Source of the DNA: Patiria miniata
Taxonomy: Eukaryota > Echinodermata > Asteroidea > Valvatida > Asterinidae
Length of the DNA: 64,000 nucleotides
Direction of reading: 5' to 3'
NCBI RefSeq assembly: GCF_015706575.1
Contig: NW_024037060.1
Span: 2,563,983-2,627,982 of the forward strand
The notes below the pieces were generated by a model that saw only the letters and a program-made list of their open reading frames with translations, did not search any database and was not told the origin of the DNA. Position numbers and translations under genes: made by a program. Below, piece after piece: positions 40,475-50,750 of this stretch. Each line of letters opens with the position of its first letter. Position 1 is the first letter of the stretch.

Positions 40475-41980
40475 ATGGCAACACTGAAGCTATTTTGTCT
40501 GCTAATCGGTTCCTTTTGTATTGGGACAGCAAAGAGTTCCAGCTCAAGTTCTGTTCTGAGTTTTTCAATTAGCACTCCGAGCCAGATAGTGGAAGCTGGT
40601 ACAAATGTGGTTCTCAAATGCCGATTCCCTGATAGGGTAGACTGTCGCGACCTATACTGGTACCATGGACCCACCATGCTGTCCCACTGTGACCAAATTA
40701 CTAGTAACGACAGCCATATCTCAGTATTTAACTACCGGTACAATGGTTACCGGTACTCGTTTCGGTTGAGGATCCAAAGAGCAAGTCCTACAGACAGTGG
40801 CGAGTACTCCTGTGGGCTGTTAAGAGATGAAGATAACATGACTGATTCCGAAACTTCCGGCTTTGGCTACTCCCCATCCCTGGACTACAAGGAGGGTTCA
40901 GCAACACTGATAGTGCTGAACGTGACAGAAACTCCCCCAGTATGCAAGCATGTACATGCTGATCGTGTGGGACAGACCGTTTCCTTGATGTGTAGCCCTC
41001 CTGAGGATTCCTATCATGCTCTCTTGATCTGGTACGCTAAGGACTACGGAATCATCCAGGGCCCTCAACTCACTAAATCAGACGGTTTCCTGAACATAAC
41101 CAAAACGCTCCAAGAAAATGACAACTTCAAGGAGTTTGTGTGCCTTGTCACCACTAGTGAGAGTACCATTGACTTTACTGGCCCCCAATGTTCCCTCACT
41201 CCACTCCAACTTCACTTCGTAGTCGCTGTTGCCCCGCATGTTGCCTGGATCCGCCAGGGCCAACTGGCTAATTTCACTTGCGTGACCCAGTCAGTGTCTG
41301 CTATCAAGCGCTACCGTTGGTACGTCCTGTCGGGGGGAAAAATCAGCGCAGTGGACCCTCACTGCTCATATTGCCGCTACAAGGTTGTAGAAGGGGGCAA
41401 GGTGCTTCAGATTCCTGAGGTAGGAGCTGACAAAGATAATGGCATCGGGGTGAAGTGTACGGCTTCCAACGCCCTGCAGGAAACGGAGCACAGCCACTGG
41501 GGGTTGTTGTCAGTACTGACCAACACCAGCGCAGGAGAGAAGTTGGATGAAGACAACACTGCGACAAACCACAGTCATGCTGTCCCTGTGGTTCTTGGAA
41601 TCCTGGTGAGTGTTTGCCTCTCCGTGGCGGCAATTGCCCTGATGTATTGCATCCTGAGGAAGAGACTGAAGCGTAGACTGGACATGCCGCAGCAGAACAA
41701 TGCTGATGGGCAACGCTACCAGGGCGTTCAAATGAAGCCTCTGGCTAGCCACGGAGAACCAGCTGTGAGCAGGCGTGTTGTGGACCCGACAGAAGCGGCC
41801 TACGAAGTCCCCACATCTTTGATCAGAGGTGACGTCCCTCCCGAGTTGCCAGACAAGGAGTGCCGGTACGAGCTTGTGAATATGCAGGTGCAGCATCGGG
41901 GGACAAGGGCTAACCAGGAACCTGTCGATGGGGAGGAGACTCTCTATGAGTATGACATACCACGACCTCAGCAGGTGTAA
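40475..41980 (+). CDS. Ig-domain type I membrane receptor, copy 2 (intronless)
   Basis: A 501-residue paralogue of copy 1 with the same layout: signal peptide, three Ig-like domains, transmembrane helix and tyrosine-bearing tail. An in-frame ATG lies 45 bases upstream, but the conserved ATG at 40475 opens the signal peptide and is preferred. The differences from copy 1 cluster in the Ig1 loop after ISVF (NYRYNGYRY instead of YYNGN) and in the stretch after the Ig1 disulphide. The tail motifs are AYEVP, RYELV and LYEYDIP, one tyrosine more than in copy 1. The second half of the extracellular part is almost identical to copy 3. Frame and cysteines are intact, so it should be functional. Confidence 0.9.
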   Translation: MATLKLFCLLIGSFCIGTAKSSSSSSVLSFSISTPSQIVEAGTNVVLKCRFPDRVDCRDLYWYHGPTMLSHCDQITSNDSHISVFNYRYNGYRYSFRLRIQRASPTDSGEYSCGLLRDEDNMTDSETSGFGYSPSLDYKEGSATLIVLNVTETPPVCKHVHADRVGQTVSLMCSPPEDSYHALLIWYAKDYGIIQGPQLTKSDGFLNITKTLQENDNFKEFVCLVTTSESTIDFTGPQCSLTPLQLHFVVAVAPHVAWIRQGQLANFTCVTQSVSAIKRYRWYVLSGGKISAVDPHCSYCRYKVVEGGKVLQIPEVGADKDNGIGVKCTASNALQETEHSHWGLLSVLTNTSAGEKLDEDNTATNHSHAVPVVLGILVSVCLSVAAIALMYCILRKRLKRRLDMPQQNNADGQRYQGVQMKPLASHGEPAVSRRVVDPTEAAYEVPTSLIRGDVPPELPDKECRYELVNMQVQHRGTRANQEPVDGEETLYEYDIPRPQQV

Positions 41981-42060
41981 GAGGTATGTCTCAGTGCAGA
42001 TTTGTGGTCAAGCTCTCACAAATCCATCATAAGTCCATCACAAATCAATCTTATGACAAT

Positions 42061-43125
42061 ACAAATGTTCATTTTTCGGCCAAAATTGAAAATATTGCAA
42101 GGGGTTAGCCTTACTTTTTGATCAAATTTGGCCAAAAATTGACTTTTCCCCAAACAAATCAGAAATGTCTTTGGATGCAAGAGGAACATCAATCGGCCTT
42201 CAAACACTAAACATACTGAAGATTTGGGCAAAAATCACCGACTTATTGAGACAAAAATTAATAATTTTCACTAATTTTGACCTAAATTATCAACGCAATC
42301 TTTCTTTTCAATGCCCGATATCTGTCCAAAATTCCAGTTCGAATGTGCTCTAGGACCCTCAGGCATCTTCCCTGCAAGTTTCAGGCAATTTCATGTTTCG
42401 GCCAAAATTGAAAAAATTGCAAGAGGTTAGCCTTACTTTTTGATCAAGTTTGGCCAAAAATTGACTTTTCTCCAAACAAATCAGAAATGTCTTTGGAAGA
42501 GGAACATCAATCGGCCTTCAAACACTAAAGGTATTGAAGATTTTGGCAAAAATCACCGACTTATTGAGACAAAAATTAACAATTTTACTAATTTTGACCT
42601 AAATTATCAACGCAATCTTTCTTTTAAATGCCCGATCTGTCCAAAATTCCAGTTCGAATGTGCTCTAGGGACCTTCAGGCATCTTCCCTGCAAGTTTCAA
42701 GCAATTTAATTTTTCGGCCAAAATTGAAAAAATTGCAAGGGGTTAGCCTTACTTTTTGATCAAATTTGGCCAAAAATTGACTTTTCTCCAAACAACTCAG
42801 AAATGTCTTTGGAAGAGGAACATCAATCGGTCTTCAAACACTAAAGGTATTGAAGATTTGGGCAAAAATCACCGACTTATTGAGACAAAAATTAATAATT
42901 TTCACTAATTTTGACCTAAATTATCGAGGCAATCTTTCTTTAAAATGCCCAATCTGTCCAAAATTCCAGTTCGAATGTGCTCTAGGGACCCTCAGGCACC
43001 TTTGCTGCAAGTTTCAAGCAATTTCATTTTTCTGCCAAAATTTTTAAAAAAATGCAAGGGGTTAGCCTTACTTTTTGATCAAATTTGGCCAAAAATTGAC
43101 TTTTCTCCAAACAACTCAGAACTGT
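42061..43125 (+). repeat. 317-bp satellite array behind Ig-receptor copy 2
   Basis: Units start with CGGCCAAAATTGAAAA at 42077, 42399, 42715 and 43032 (lengths 322, 316 and 317, the last one partial). Each contains GGGGTTAGCCTTACTTTTTG, CATCAATCGGCCTTCAAAC and CCAGTTCGAATGTGCTC. Open frames within it are repeat translations. The array is absent behind copy 1. Confidence 0.85.
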
Positions 43126-44575
43126 GCAAGTCAGTCACATGTCAATCACAAGTCAGTCAGAAGTCAGTCACATGTCAACCATAAGTCAATCACAAGTCAA
43201 TCACAAGCCAGTCACATGTCAACCTTATTCAACTTTTGATGGGCTTGTGATCTGAACCTGTGAAACTGATTTTGAAATAACCCTATGATTGTGGGGATTT
43301 ATAAGACCACATTCCACTATTGTTCAATTACATCCGGAGCTTTTATAGTGTTTGGGAGAAAACAAGTTTATGGTGTGTTTTAAAATGTCACATCGTCGAG
43401 TGCAAATTGAGTCTAGTTGATTTTCAATTGATATTTTAAGAGTCAATTTTGGAAAAATCATTTTAAATCTATCAAAAAAACTGTTACAGTAACAAAAAGG
43501 AAGTATATACAGTGTGAAGTAATTCTTAATCCCTGGATCTGAGTAGTTGTATTTCAAAATGTTGTGGCTAGAAAGTATGCCAAGAGAGAGAGGGAACTCG
43601 TCTCCAAAATAAGGAAACAGGAAAGATTAAGATGTAGACCAGACTTATTTGAAAGTTTTTGTGTATTAAAGTTCCTGAATGTGGTCAGTTGGCCATGGAA
43701 ATACCCAGGCATATTAGCGTACATATGCAGAGTTCATATGGAATAGAAATTTTGCATGCTCCAAGTTTTTGGGTTTAATTGTTTTATGTGGCCAGAAAAA
43801 GTTCATATACAGTGAAATTGCAAGTGCTGATGTCCTCGCATGTAAATAAAAACACCCAATTTTTACAAACCTGGACCAATAGGTGAATTTACTGAGGCAG
43901 TTATATGACATTTAAATTTATTGTAGACAATTAAAGAAAACACTAGGAAATGGAATTAAAGGTAGAGTAGATCATTTGCAGCTATCCAAAAAGTAAATGT
44001 CCAAATGATTGCTAATAACTTACTTGGTTTAAAGTTATTAATGGCATAAAACTCCCTGTGACATTTCTTTTCTGGCATGCTGTCAGTCTCAACCCAAGAT
44101 TCTGAATAGTAACAAATCATCCCCTTTCCTCCAGGCCGAGCAGGGTTTTTTTTTTTGATGTGGTATTTCACTGCTTAAAAGAAGAAACAACTTGTGTTAA
44201 CCATTGCAGACAATTTTGCTTAAACCTTAAGTACTATTGCACGGCGTGGATGGAGATGTCAATTGTTTTGTCAAATTTTCCTGCATTCTGCTTTAAAGTG
44301 TCGCGTGTAATGTCTTAACGCGAGTTGCAAGTGTTTTTACTTGAAGATTTTGCCAACAAATTTGAGAGCAAATCTTTATCTGATTTTCCAGCTTTTGTTT
44401 CTTCATCCTGAAGTGATTTATTGACATCTGTTGAGGAAGGAAATGAGAGAAATTTGCCAAGTAAAAACAATGATGCTTTTGTTTGGAAAAAAACAAACAT
44501 TGTAGTTCCTTATTAACAAACTGACGGCCTTTGCACAGCATTTTAAAAGTTTCATTCGCAGACCGAGCAACAATC

Positions 44576-45949
44576 ATGGCAACACTGAAGCTTTTTTGTC
44601 TGCTAATCGGTTCCTTTTGTATTGGGACAGCAATGAGCAAAACACTTTTTTCTAGCTCCCTATCATTAAGTGCCAGCTCAAGTTCTGTTCTGAGTTTTTC
44701 AATTACCACTCCGAGCCAGATAGTGGAAGCTGGTACAAATGTGGTTCTCAAATGCCGATTCTCTGGTAGGGTAGACTGTCGCGACCTGTACTGGTACTGC
44801 GGACCCACCATGCTGTCCCACTGTGACCAAATTACTAGTAACGACAGTCATATCTCAGTAATTAACTACAATGCTAACCGGAACTCGTTTCGGTTGAGGA
44901 TCCAAAGAGCAAGTCCTACAGACAGTGGCGAGTACTCCTGTGGGCTGTTAAGAGATGAAGATAACATGACTGATTCCGAAACTTCTGGCTCCGGCTACTC
45001 CCCATCCCAGGAGTACGAGGAGGGTTCAGCAACACTGATAGTGCTTAATGTCACAGAAACTCCCCCAGTATGCAAGCGTGTGCATGCTGATCGTGTGGGA
45101 CAGACCATTTCCATGATGTGTAGCCCTCCTGAGGATTCCTATCATGCTCTCTTGATCTGGTACGCTAAGGACTACGGAATCATCCAAGGCCCTCAACTCA
45201 CTAAATCAGACAGTTTCCTGAACATAACCAAAACGCTCCAAGAAAATGACAACTTCAAGGAGTTTGTGTGCCTTGTCACCACTAGTGAGAGTACCATTGA
45301 CTTTACTGGCCCCCAATGTTCCCTCACTCCACTCCAACTTCACTTCGTAGTCGCTGTTGCCCCGCACGTCGCCTGGATCCGCCAGGGCCAACTGGCTAAT
45401 TTCACTTGCGTGACCCAGTCAGTGTCTGCTATCAAGCGCTACCGTTGGTACGTCCTGTCGGGGGGAAAAATCAGCGCAGTGGACCCTCACTGCTCATATT
45501 GCCGCTACAAGGTTGTAGAAGGGGGCAAGGTGCTTCAGATTCCTGAGGTAGGAGCTGACAAAGATAATGATGTGAGGGTGAAGTGTACAGCTTCCAACGG
45601 CCTGCAGGAAACAGAGCACAGCCACTGGGGGTTGTTGTCAGTACTGACCAACACCAGCGCAGGAGAGAAGTTGGATGAAGACAACACTGCGACAAACCAC
45701 AGTCATGTTGTCCCTGTGGTTCTTGGAATCCTGGTGAGTGTTTGCCTCTCCGTGGCGGCAATTGCCCTGATGTATTACATCCTGAGGAAGAGACTGAAGC
45801 GTAGACTGGACATGCCGCAGCAGAACAATGCTGATGGGCAACGCTACCAGGGCGTTCCAATGAAGCCTCTGGCTAGCCACAGAGAACCAGCTGTGAGCAG
45901 GCGTGTTGTGGACCCGACAGAAGCGGCCTACGAAGTCCCCACATCTTAG
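44576..45949 (+). CDS. Ig-domain type I membrane receptor, copy 3, shortened tail
   Basis: A 457-residue paralogue. The signal peptide is followed by an extra serine-rich insert (SKTLFSSSLSLSAS), then the three Ig-like domains and the transmembrane helix as in copy 2. Ig1 has an additional cysteine (WYCGPTM) where copies 1 and 2 have Arg or His. The tail stops after AAYEVPTS: TTG in copy 2 is TAG here. The reading frame stays open for another 50 codons to TAA at 46100-46102, encoding YELV and YDIP as in the other copies, so the stop is probably recent. The product keeps one YxxP motif and would be a signalling-reduced form, or the gene is at an early stage of decay. Confidence 0.85.
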   Translation: MATLKLFCLLIGSFCIGTAMSKTLFSSSLSLSASSSSVLSFSITTPSQIVEAGTNVVLKCRFSGRVDCRDLYWYCGPTMLSHCDQITSNDSHISVINYNANRNSFRLRIQRASPTDSGEYSCGLLRDEDNMTDSETSGSGYSPSQEYEEGSATLIVLNVTETPPVCKRVHADRVGQTISMMCSPPEDSYHALLIWYAKDYGIIQGPQLTKSDSFLNITKTLQENDNFKEFVCLVTTSESTIDFTGPQCSLTPLQLHFVVAVAPHVAWIRQGQLANFTCVTQSVSAIKRYRWYVLSGGKISAVDPHCSYCRYKVVEGGKVLQIPEVGADKDNDVRVKCTASNGLQETEHSHWGLLSVLTNTSAGEKLDEDNTATNHSHVVPVVLGILVSVCLSVAAIALMYYILRKRLKRRLDMPQQNNADGQRYQGVPMKPLASHREPAVSRRVVDPTEAAYEVPTS

Positions 45950-46102
45950 ATCAGAGGTGACGTCCCTCCCGAGTTGCCAGACAAGGAGTGCTGGTACGAG
46001 CTTGTGAATATGCAGGTGCAGCATCGGGGGACAAGGGCTAACCAGGGACCTGTCGATGGGGAGGAGACTCTCTATGACATACCACGACCTCAGCAGGTGT
46101 AA
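45950..46102 (+). pseudogene. Former tail-coding part of Ig-receptor copy 3
   Basis: In-frame continuation beyond the TAG of copy 3, still matching the last 50 codons of copy 2, with an Arg-to-Trp change next to the YELV tyrosine. It is untranslated unless the stop is read through, spliced around or absent from other alleles. Confidence 0.7.
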
Positions 46103-46182
46103 GAGGTATGTCTCAGTGCAGATTTGTGGTCAAGCTCTCACAAATCCATCATAAGTCCATCACAAATCAATCTTATGACAAT

Positions 46183-47247
46183 ACAAATGTTCATTTTTCG
46201 GCCAAAATTGAAAATATTGCAAGGGGTTAGCCTTACTTTTTGATCAAATTTGGCCAAATATTGACTTTTCCCCAAACAAATCAGAAATGTCTTTGGATGC
46301 AAGAGGAACATCAATCGGCCTTCAAACACTAAACATATTGAAGATTTGGGCAAAAATCACCGACTTATTGAGACAAAAATTAATAATTTTCACTAATTTT
46401 GACCTAAATTATCAACGCAATCTTTCTTTTCAATGCCCGATATCTGTCCAAAATTCCAGTTCGAATGTGCTCTAGGACCCTCAGGCATCTTCCCTGCAAG
46501 TTTCAGGCAATTTCATGTTTCGGCCAAAATTGAAAAAATTGCAAGGGGTTAGCCTTACTTTTTGATCAAGTTTGGCCAAAAATTGACTTTTCTCCAAACA
46601 AATCAGAAATGTCTTTGGAAGAGGAACATCAATCGGCCTTCAAACACTAAAGGTATTGAAGATTTTGGCAAAAATCACCGACTTATTGAGACAAAAATTA
46701 ACAATTTTACTAATTTTGACCTAAATTATCAACGCAATCTTTCTTTTAAATGCCCGATCTGTCCAAAATTCCAGTTCGAATGTGCTCTAGGGACCTTCAG
46801 GCATCTTCCCTGCAAGTTTCAAGCAATTTAATTTTTCGGCCAAAATTGAAAAAATTGCAAGGGGTTAGCCTTACTTTTTGATCAAATTTGGCCAAAAATT
46901 GACTTTTCTCCAAACAACTCAGAAATGTCTTTGGAAGAGGAACATCAATCGGTCTTCAAACACTAAAGGTATTGAAGATTTGGGCAAAAATCACCGACTT
47001 ATTGAGACAAAAATTAATAATTTTCACTAATTTTGACCTAAATTATCGAGGCAATCTTTCTTTAAAATGCCCAATCTGTCCAAAATTCCAGTTCGAATGT
47101 GCTCTAGGGACCCTCAGGCACCTTTGCTGCAAGTTTCAAGCAATTTCATTTTTCTGCCAAAATTTTTAAAAAAATGCAAGGGGTTAGCCTTACTTTTTGA
47201 TCAAATTTGGCCAAAAATTGACTTTTCTCCAAACAACTCAGAACTGT
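46183..47247 (+). repeat. 317-bp satellite array behind Ig-receptor copy 3
   Basis: Same array as behind copy 2 and the same number of units. By eye I find only a handful of differences over more than 1 kb, which dates the unit duplication (or a gene conversion) as very recent. Confidence 0.85.
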
Positions 47248-47389
47248 GCAAGTCAGTCACATGTCAATCACAAGTCAGTCAGAAGTCAGTCACATGTCAA
47301 CCATAAGTCAATCACAAGTCAATCACAAGCCAGTCACATGTCAACCTTATTCAACTTTTGATGGGCTTGTGATCTGAACCTGTGAAACT

Positions 47390-48240
47390 GATTTTGAAAT
47401 AACCCTATGATTGTGGGGATTTATAAGACCACATTCCACTATTGTTCAATTACATCCGGAGCTTTTATAGTGTTTGGGAGAAAACAAGTTTATGGTGTGT
47501 TTTAAAATGTCACATCGTCGAGTGCAAATTGAGTCTAGTTGATTTTCAATTGATATTTTAAGAGTCAATTTTGGAAAAATCATTTTAAATCAATCAAAAA
47601 AACTGTTACAGTCACGTAAAGGAAGTATATACAGTGTGAAGTAATTCTTAATCTTTGGATCAGAGTTGTTGTATTTCAAAATGTTGTGGCTAGAAAGTAT
47701 GCCAAGAGAGAAGGAACTAGTCTCCAAACCTGGCCTCCAAAATAAGGAAACAGGAAAGATTAAGATGTAGACCAGACTTATTTGATAGTTTTCGTGTATT
47801 AAAGTTCCTGAATGTGGTCAGTTGGCCATGGAAATATGCAGGCCTAAAGCGTATCTATGCATTGGGTTCTTATGAAATAGACATTTTGCATGCTCCAAGT
47901 TTTTGGGTTTAATTGTTTTTATGTAGCCAGAAAAAAAAATCATATACAGTAACAGTGTAAGTACTGATGACCTTGCATGTAAAAAAAAAAAAAAACAAAC
48001 GTTTTTAACAAACCTTCTAGACCAATAACTGAATTTACAGAGGCATTTGCATGATATTTAAATATATTGTAGACAGTTAAAAAAAAAAACACTGGGAAAT
48101 GGAATTAAAGGTAGAGTAGATCATTTGCAACTATCCAAAAAGTAAATGTCCAAATTATTGCTAAAAAAGCTTACTTGGTTTAAAGATATTAATGGCATTA
48201 AAAATCCCTGTGAAATTATTCCTTCTGGCATGCTGTCATT
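47390..48240 (+). repeat. Terminal partial duplication unit without a gene
   Basis: Repeats the inter-gene flank (AATGTTGTGGCTAGAAAG, AAAGTAAATGTCCAAAT and others) seen at 39420-40000 and 43550-44100, but is more diverged after 47590. It stops near 48240 and no fourth receptor follows. Confidence 0.7.
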
Positions 48241-50547
48241 TTGAAGAAAACAATAAAAGATGGTCATTTCCAAAGATGAGTCAAGTCACACATTTTTGGA
48301 AATTTTTGTCAGTGCATGTAGTTGGTTTGTAATTGGGTGCAAGCGTTGACACGACACACACCACACGCAGTTGCTACTATTCACGGTTCAGTTTACAAGT
48401 AGCTGCAATTGGCTGATTGAGAACGTGTTACGGGTGCTGATTTCGGCCACAATTCAAAACATGTCTCGGGAACTTTCAAATTGTTTTCTTGGAACATACA
48501 GCATTCACTGCGCTAAAACTTCATCAAGTAAGTTGTTAAGCACCCATCTTTAGATTTTGAGCACTTTGATTGCTTCAAACGAAACAAATGCACAATTGAC
48601 AAATGACCTACTTACCTTTAAGGAATGGTACCAACCAGACTTTGCTTTTATAGAATGAGAAGTACAGAACTATCAAATTTATTTTTCAGTCCAGAACGAC
48701 AAACTTAGTTTCTGTTCACTTTAATTACAACGTGTCATCGATCCAAACAAAATATACATAGATATAAAATATTTCACAATATGTATCAGGAGGTTTTAAG
48801 ATGACAGAATTTATATACAAGAATGTTCCAGTAAATTATTTTGCATTATAAAAAAATAAGTGTTGCTTATACACAGTGAGTGGAATAGAATATTATTAAA
48901 TGGACGGAAATAAGGTGGTTTTTTTAAAGCTTTCTTGAGTTATAGTACAATATTAACAAGTAAGTTTTCAAACCAAGTAGGTTTTATAATCATGGTACAA
49001 GAAATACCCACTTTGACGAGAACAATACTGCAGAGAACTGAGTTGCAATTTGGTGTTCAATCCAACTTAATAGACATTGAATGATTGACGTTCCTTTTTT
49101 TTTTAACCAGGGTAGCCCCATCAGTTATCTAAGAATTTAATGCTTAATTTTAGTTTTACTTATTATTTGCTGTGAACATATTCTTCTTATGATTTCCCAT
49201 GTAGGCTCTGATTGTACTTGATTTGTTTTGTCTTGTCCTGTTTGTGTTGGTCCCTTGTATATGTGTGTTTGTGTAACTTAAAGTGTACTTCATTGTGTAG
49301 TTAAGTTAAAGGAACAAATGTATTTAATATATATTTTTTTCTACGCATAATGGACTTCTCCACTTGACAAGCTTGCTTTTTGGAGAAGCCCACCGCTTAA
49401 TCTTATCCTGTTATCTAAATTATTGTTTAAACTGTTTCCCTTCAAAATGATTAAGTGGAAATAAATATGAATGAATATAAAACTTCTCTCCCTAGGGACC
49501 CTGGATAAATCGTTAAATTCTAAAATACACAAAGACATCTTTTGAACGGCACCAATGACCCAAACTCACCGAACAAATTCTATCATATTCCGTCTGGATG
49601 ATATATAAACTATATAATCAAGCATTCGCTCTCCATTTATGCAGTTCATTTTTGCAGCATGCTCGTTGCTTATCTTATCTTCGGAAAAAAAAGGTCTGCC
49701 TTGCAAAGACTCGAAACCACAATCTCCTGTTTTAAACACTTGATTTGACGTCTTGGGCAAAAAAAATAACATCACTGGCTTATAAAAGTGGATGTGTGTA
49801 AGCAACGAACATGCAAATTTACATCTGTTTATTAATTAAGTAAAATTATCTACTCAGAGAATGACAATAAAAAGCTTGACCAAAACGAAGCCTGTCAGAG
49901 TCATGACTTCTTAAGGTATTAGGTCATTTTGTTTAAGTTTATTGATGTGTTTGCCTTTTGCAGACTTTAATAGATGCATTCCCCGTGCTATTTTCCAAGT
50001 TTTCTCCTGAAAAGTTGATTCATTTTCTAAATTGATATTTTTTTAGCAAGTTATTCATGTTTGAATAAGAAATCGACTGGAAAAAAAATGAGGCACTTAA
50101 AAATTGATTTAAGAGAAAAAAATATCCTTTTTTTGAAGAGCACGGGTGATGCATCTTTACCATTGAATGAATGAAGGGCTAAAGTGACTCATTACATGGA
50201 GCTCATATAGTGCAAGTTTCCGAAGTTTGGGCTTAACAATTTCCCAAAGACAAAACCAGAGCGTACCACCTTCAGAGAAGGCAAGCAAGACCTCTTTCAG
50301 ACTAGTGTTCCAGAGTCGCAGGGAACCAAACTATTTCTTAAATTTGAATTAAGGTCAACGTTTGAAACAATTTGGAGCAACTACGGGCAAAACAGCAACT
50401 TTTCGGATGACTCCTCGAGATCTGTCACTGACAAAAAATAAATACCTCTGTCAGCAACCCAAATCACTCTGGTTAGACTTGAGACACTCCTAATATGATT
50501 TGCTTCCATGCAGCTCTGGATCACTAGTCTGAAACGGACGTAAACCT
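48240..50547. other. Intergenic region between receptor cluster and coiled-coil gene
   Basis: AT-rich, with no convincing ORF. A weak tRNA-like box B (GGTTTCGAGTC, minus strand) near 49690-49720 may be an old SINE head. Minus-strand AATAAA hexamers at about 49943-49938 and 49833-49828 could end the coiled-coil gene's transcript, giving a 3' UTR of 600-700 bases. Confidence 0.5.
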
Positions 50548-50750
50548 TCAAGTTTCCCTCTCCGGTGTGAAGCTGCGTTCCGTTGACCGTGACACAGAGC
50601 GCATGGAGATCTTGGTCACGTGACCGAGTGATGTCGCGTCATCGTCCTCGTCTTCCACCTCGATGGTGTTCATGAGGGGCGGGGATTGCCGGATGGAGGA
50701 ACCGGGAGGGGTGCGGGGTGGGGAGGGGTGGGTGACTGGACGCGAAACAT
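50548..50750 (-). CDS. Coiled-coil gene last exon
   Basis: Encodes VSRPVTHPSPPRTPPGSS, an acidic IEVEDEDDDATSL patch, and the C terminus SRSTERSFTPERET with a TGA stop. The acceptor is TTCCCTGCCACAG. The open frame extending upstream through the intron is not coding. Confidence 0.82.

Larger units (their letters stand above)
39230..43460 (+). repeat. Duplication unit carrying Ig-receptor copy 2
   Basis: A roughly 4.1-kb unit that begins near the phrase GTGGATTTATAAGACCACAT and includes flank, gene and satellite. It matches the next unit (about 43276-47590), and its upstream flank also matches the region before copy 1. Non-coding parts of units 2 and 3 look nearly identical. Confidence 0.75.
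43276..47590 (+). repeat. Duplication unit carrying Ig-receptor copy 3
   Basis: Second roughly 4.1-kb unit. The positions differ from unit 2 by about 4120 bases throughout. Similarity drops after about 47590, where the ancestral right flank begins. Confidence 0.75.

Noticed and set aside
41510-41896. Minus-strand frames of 61-172 residues opposite the Ig-receptor genes
   Set aside because: Shadows of the receptor coding strand, present in all copies because the DNA is duplicated.
42165-43184. Repeated open frames with FTNFDLNYQRNLSF peptides (also at 46287-47306)
   Set aside because: These are frames of the 317-bp satellite units; peptide identity reflects DNA repeat identity.
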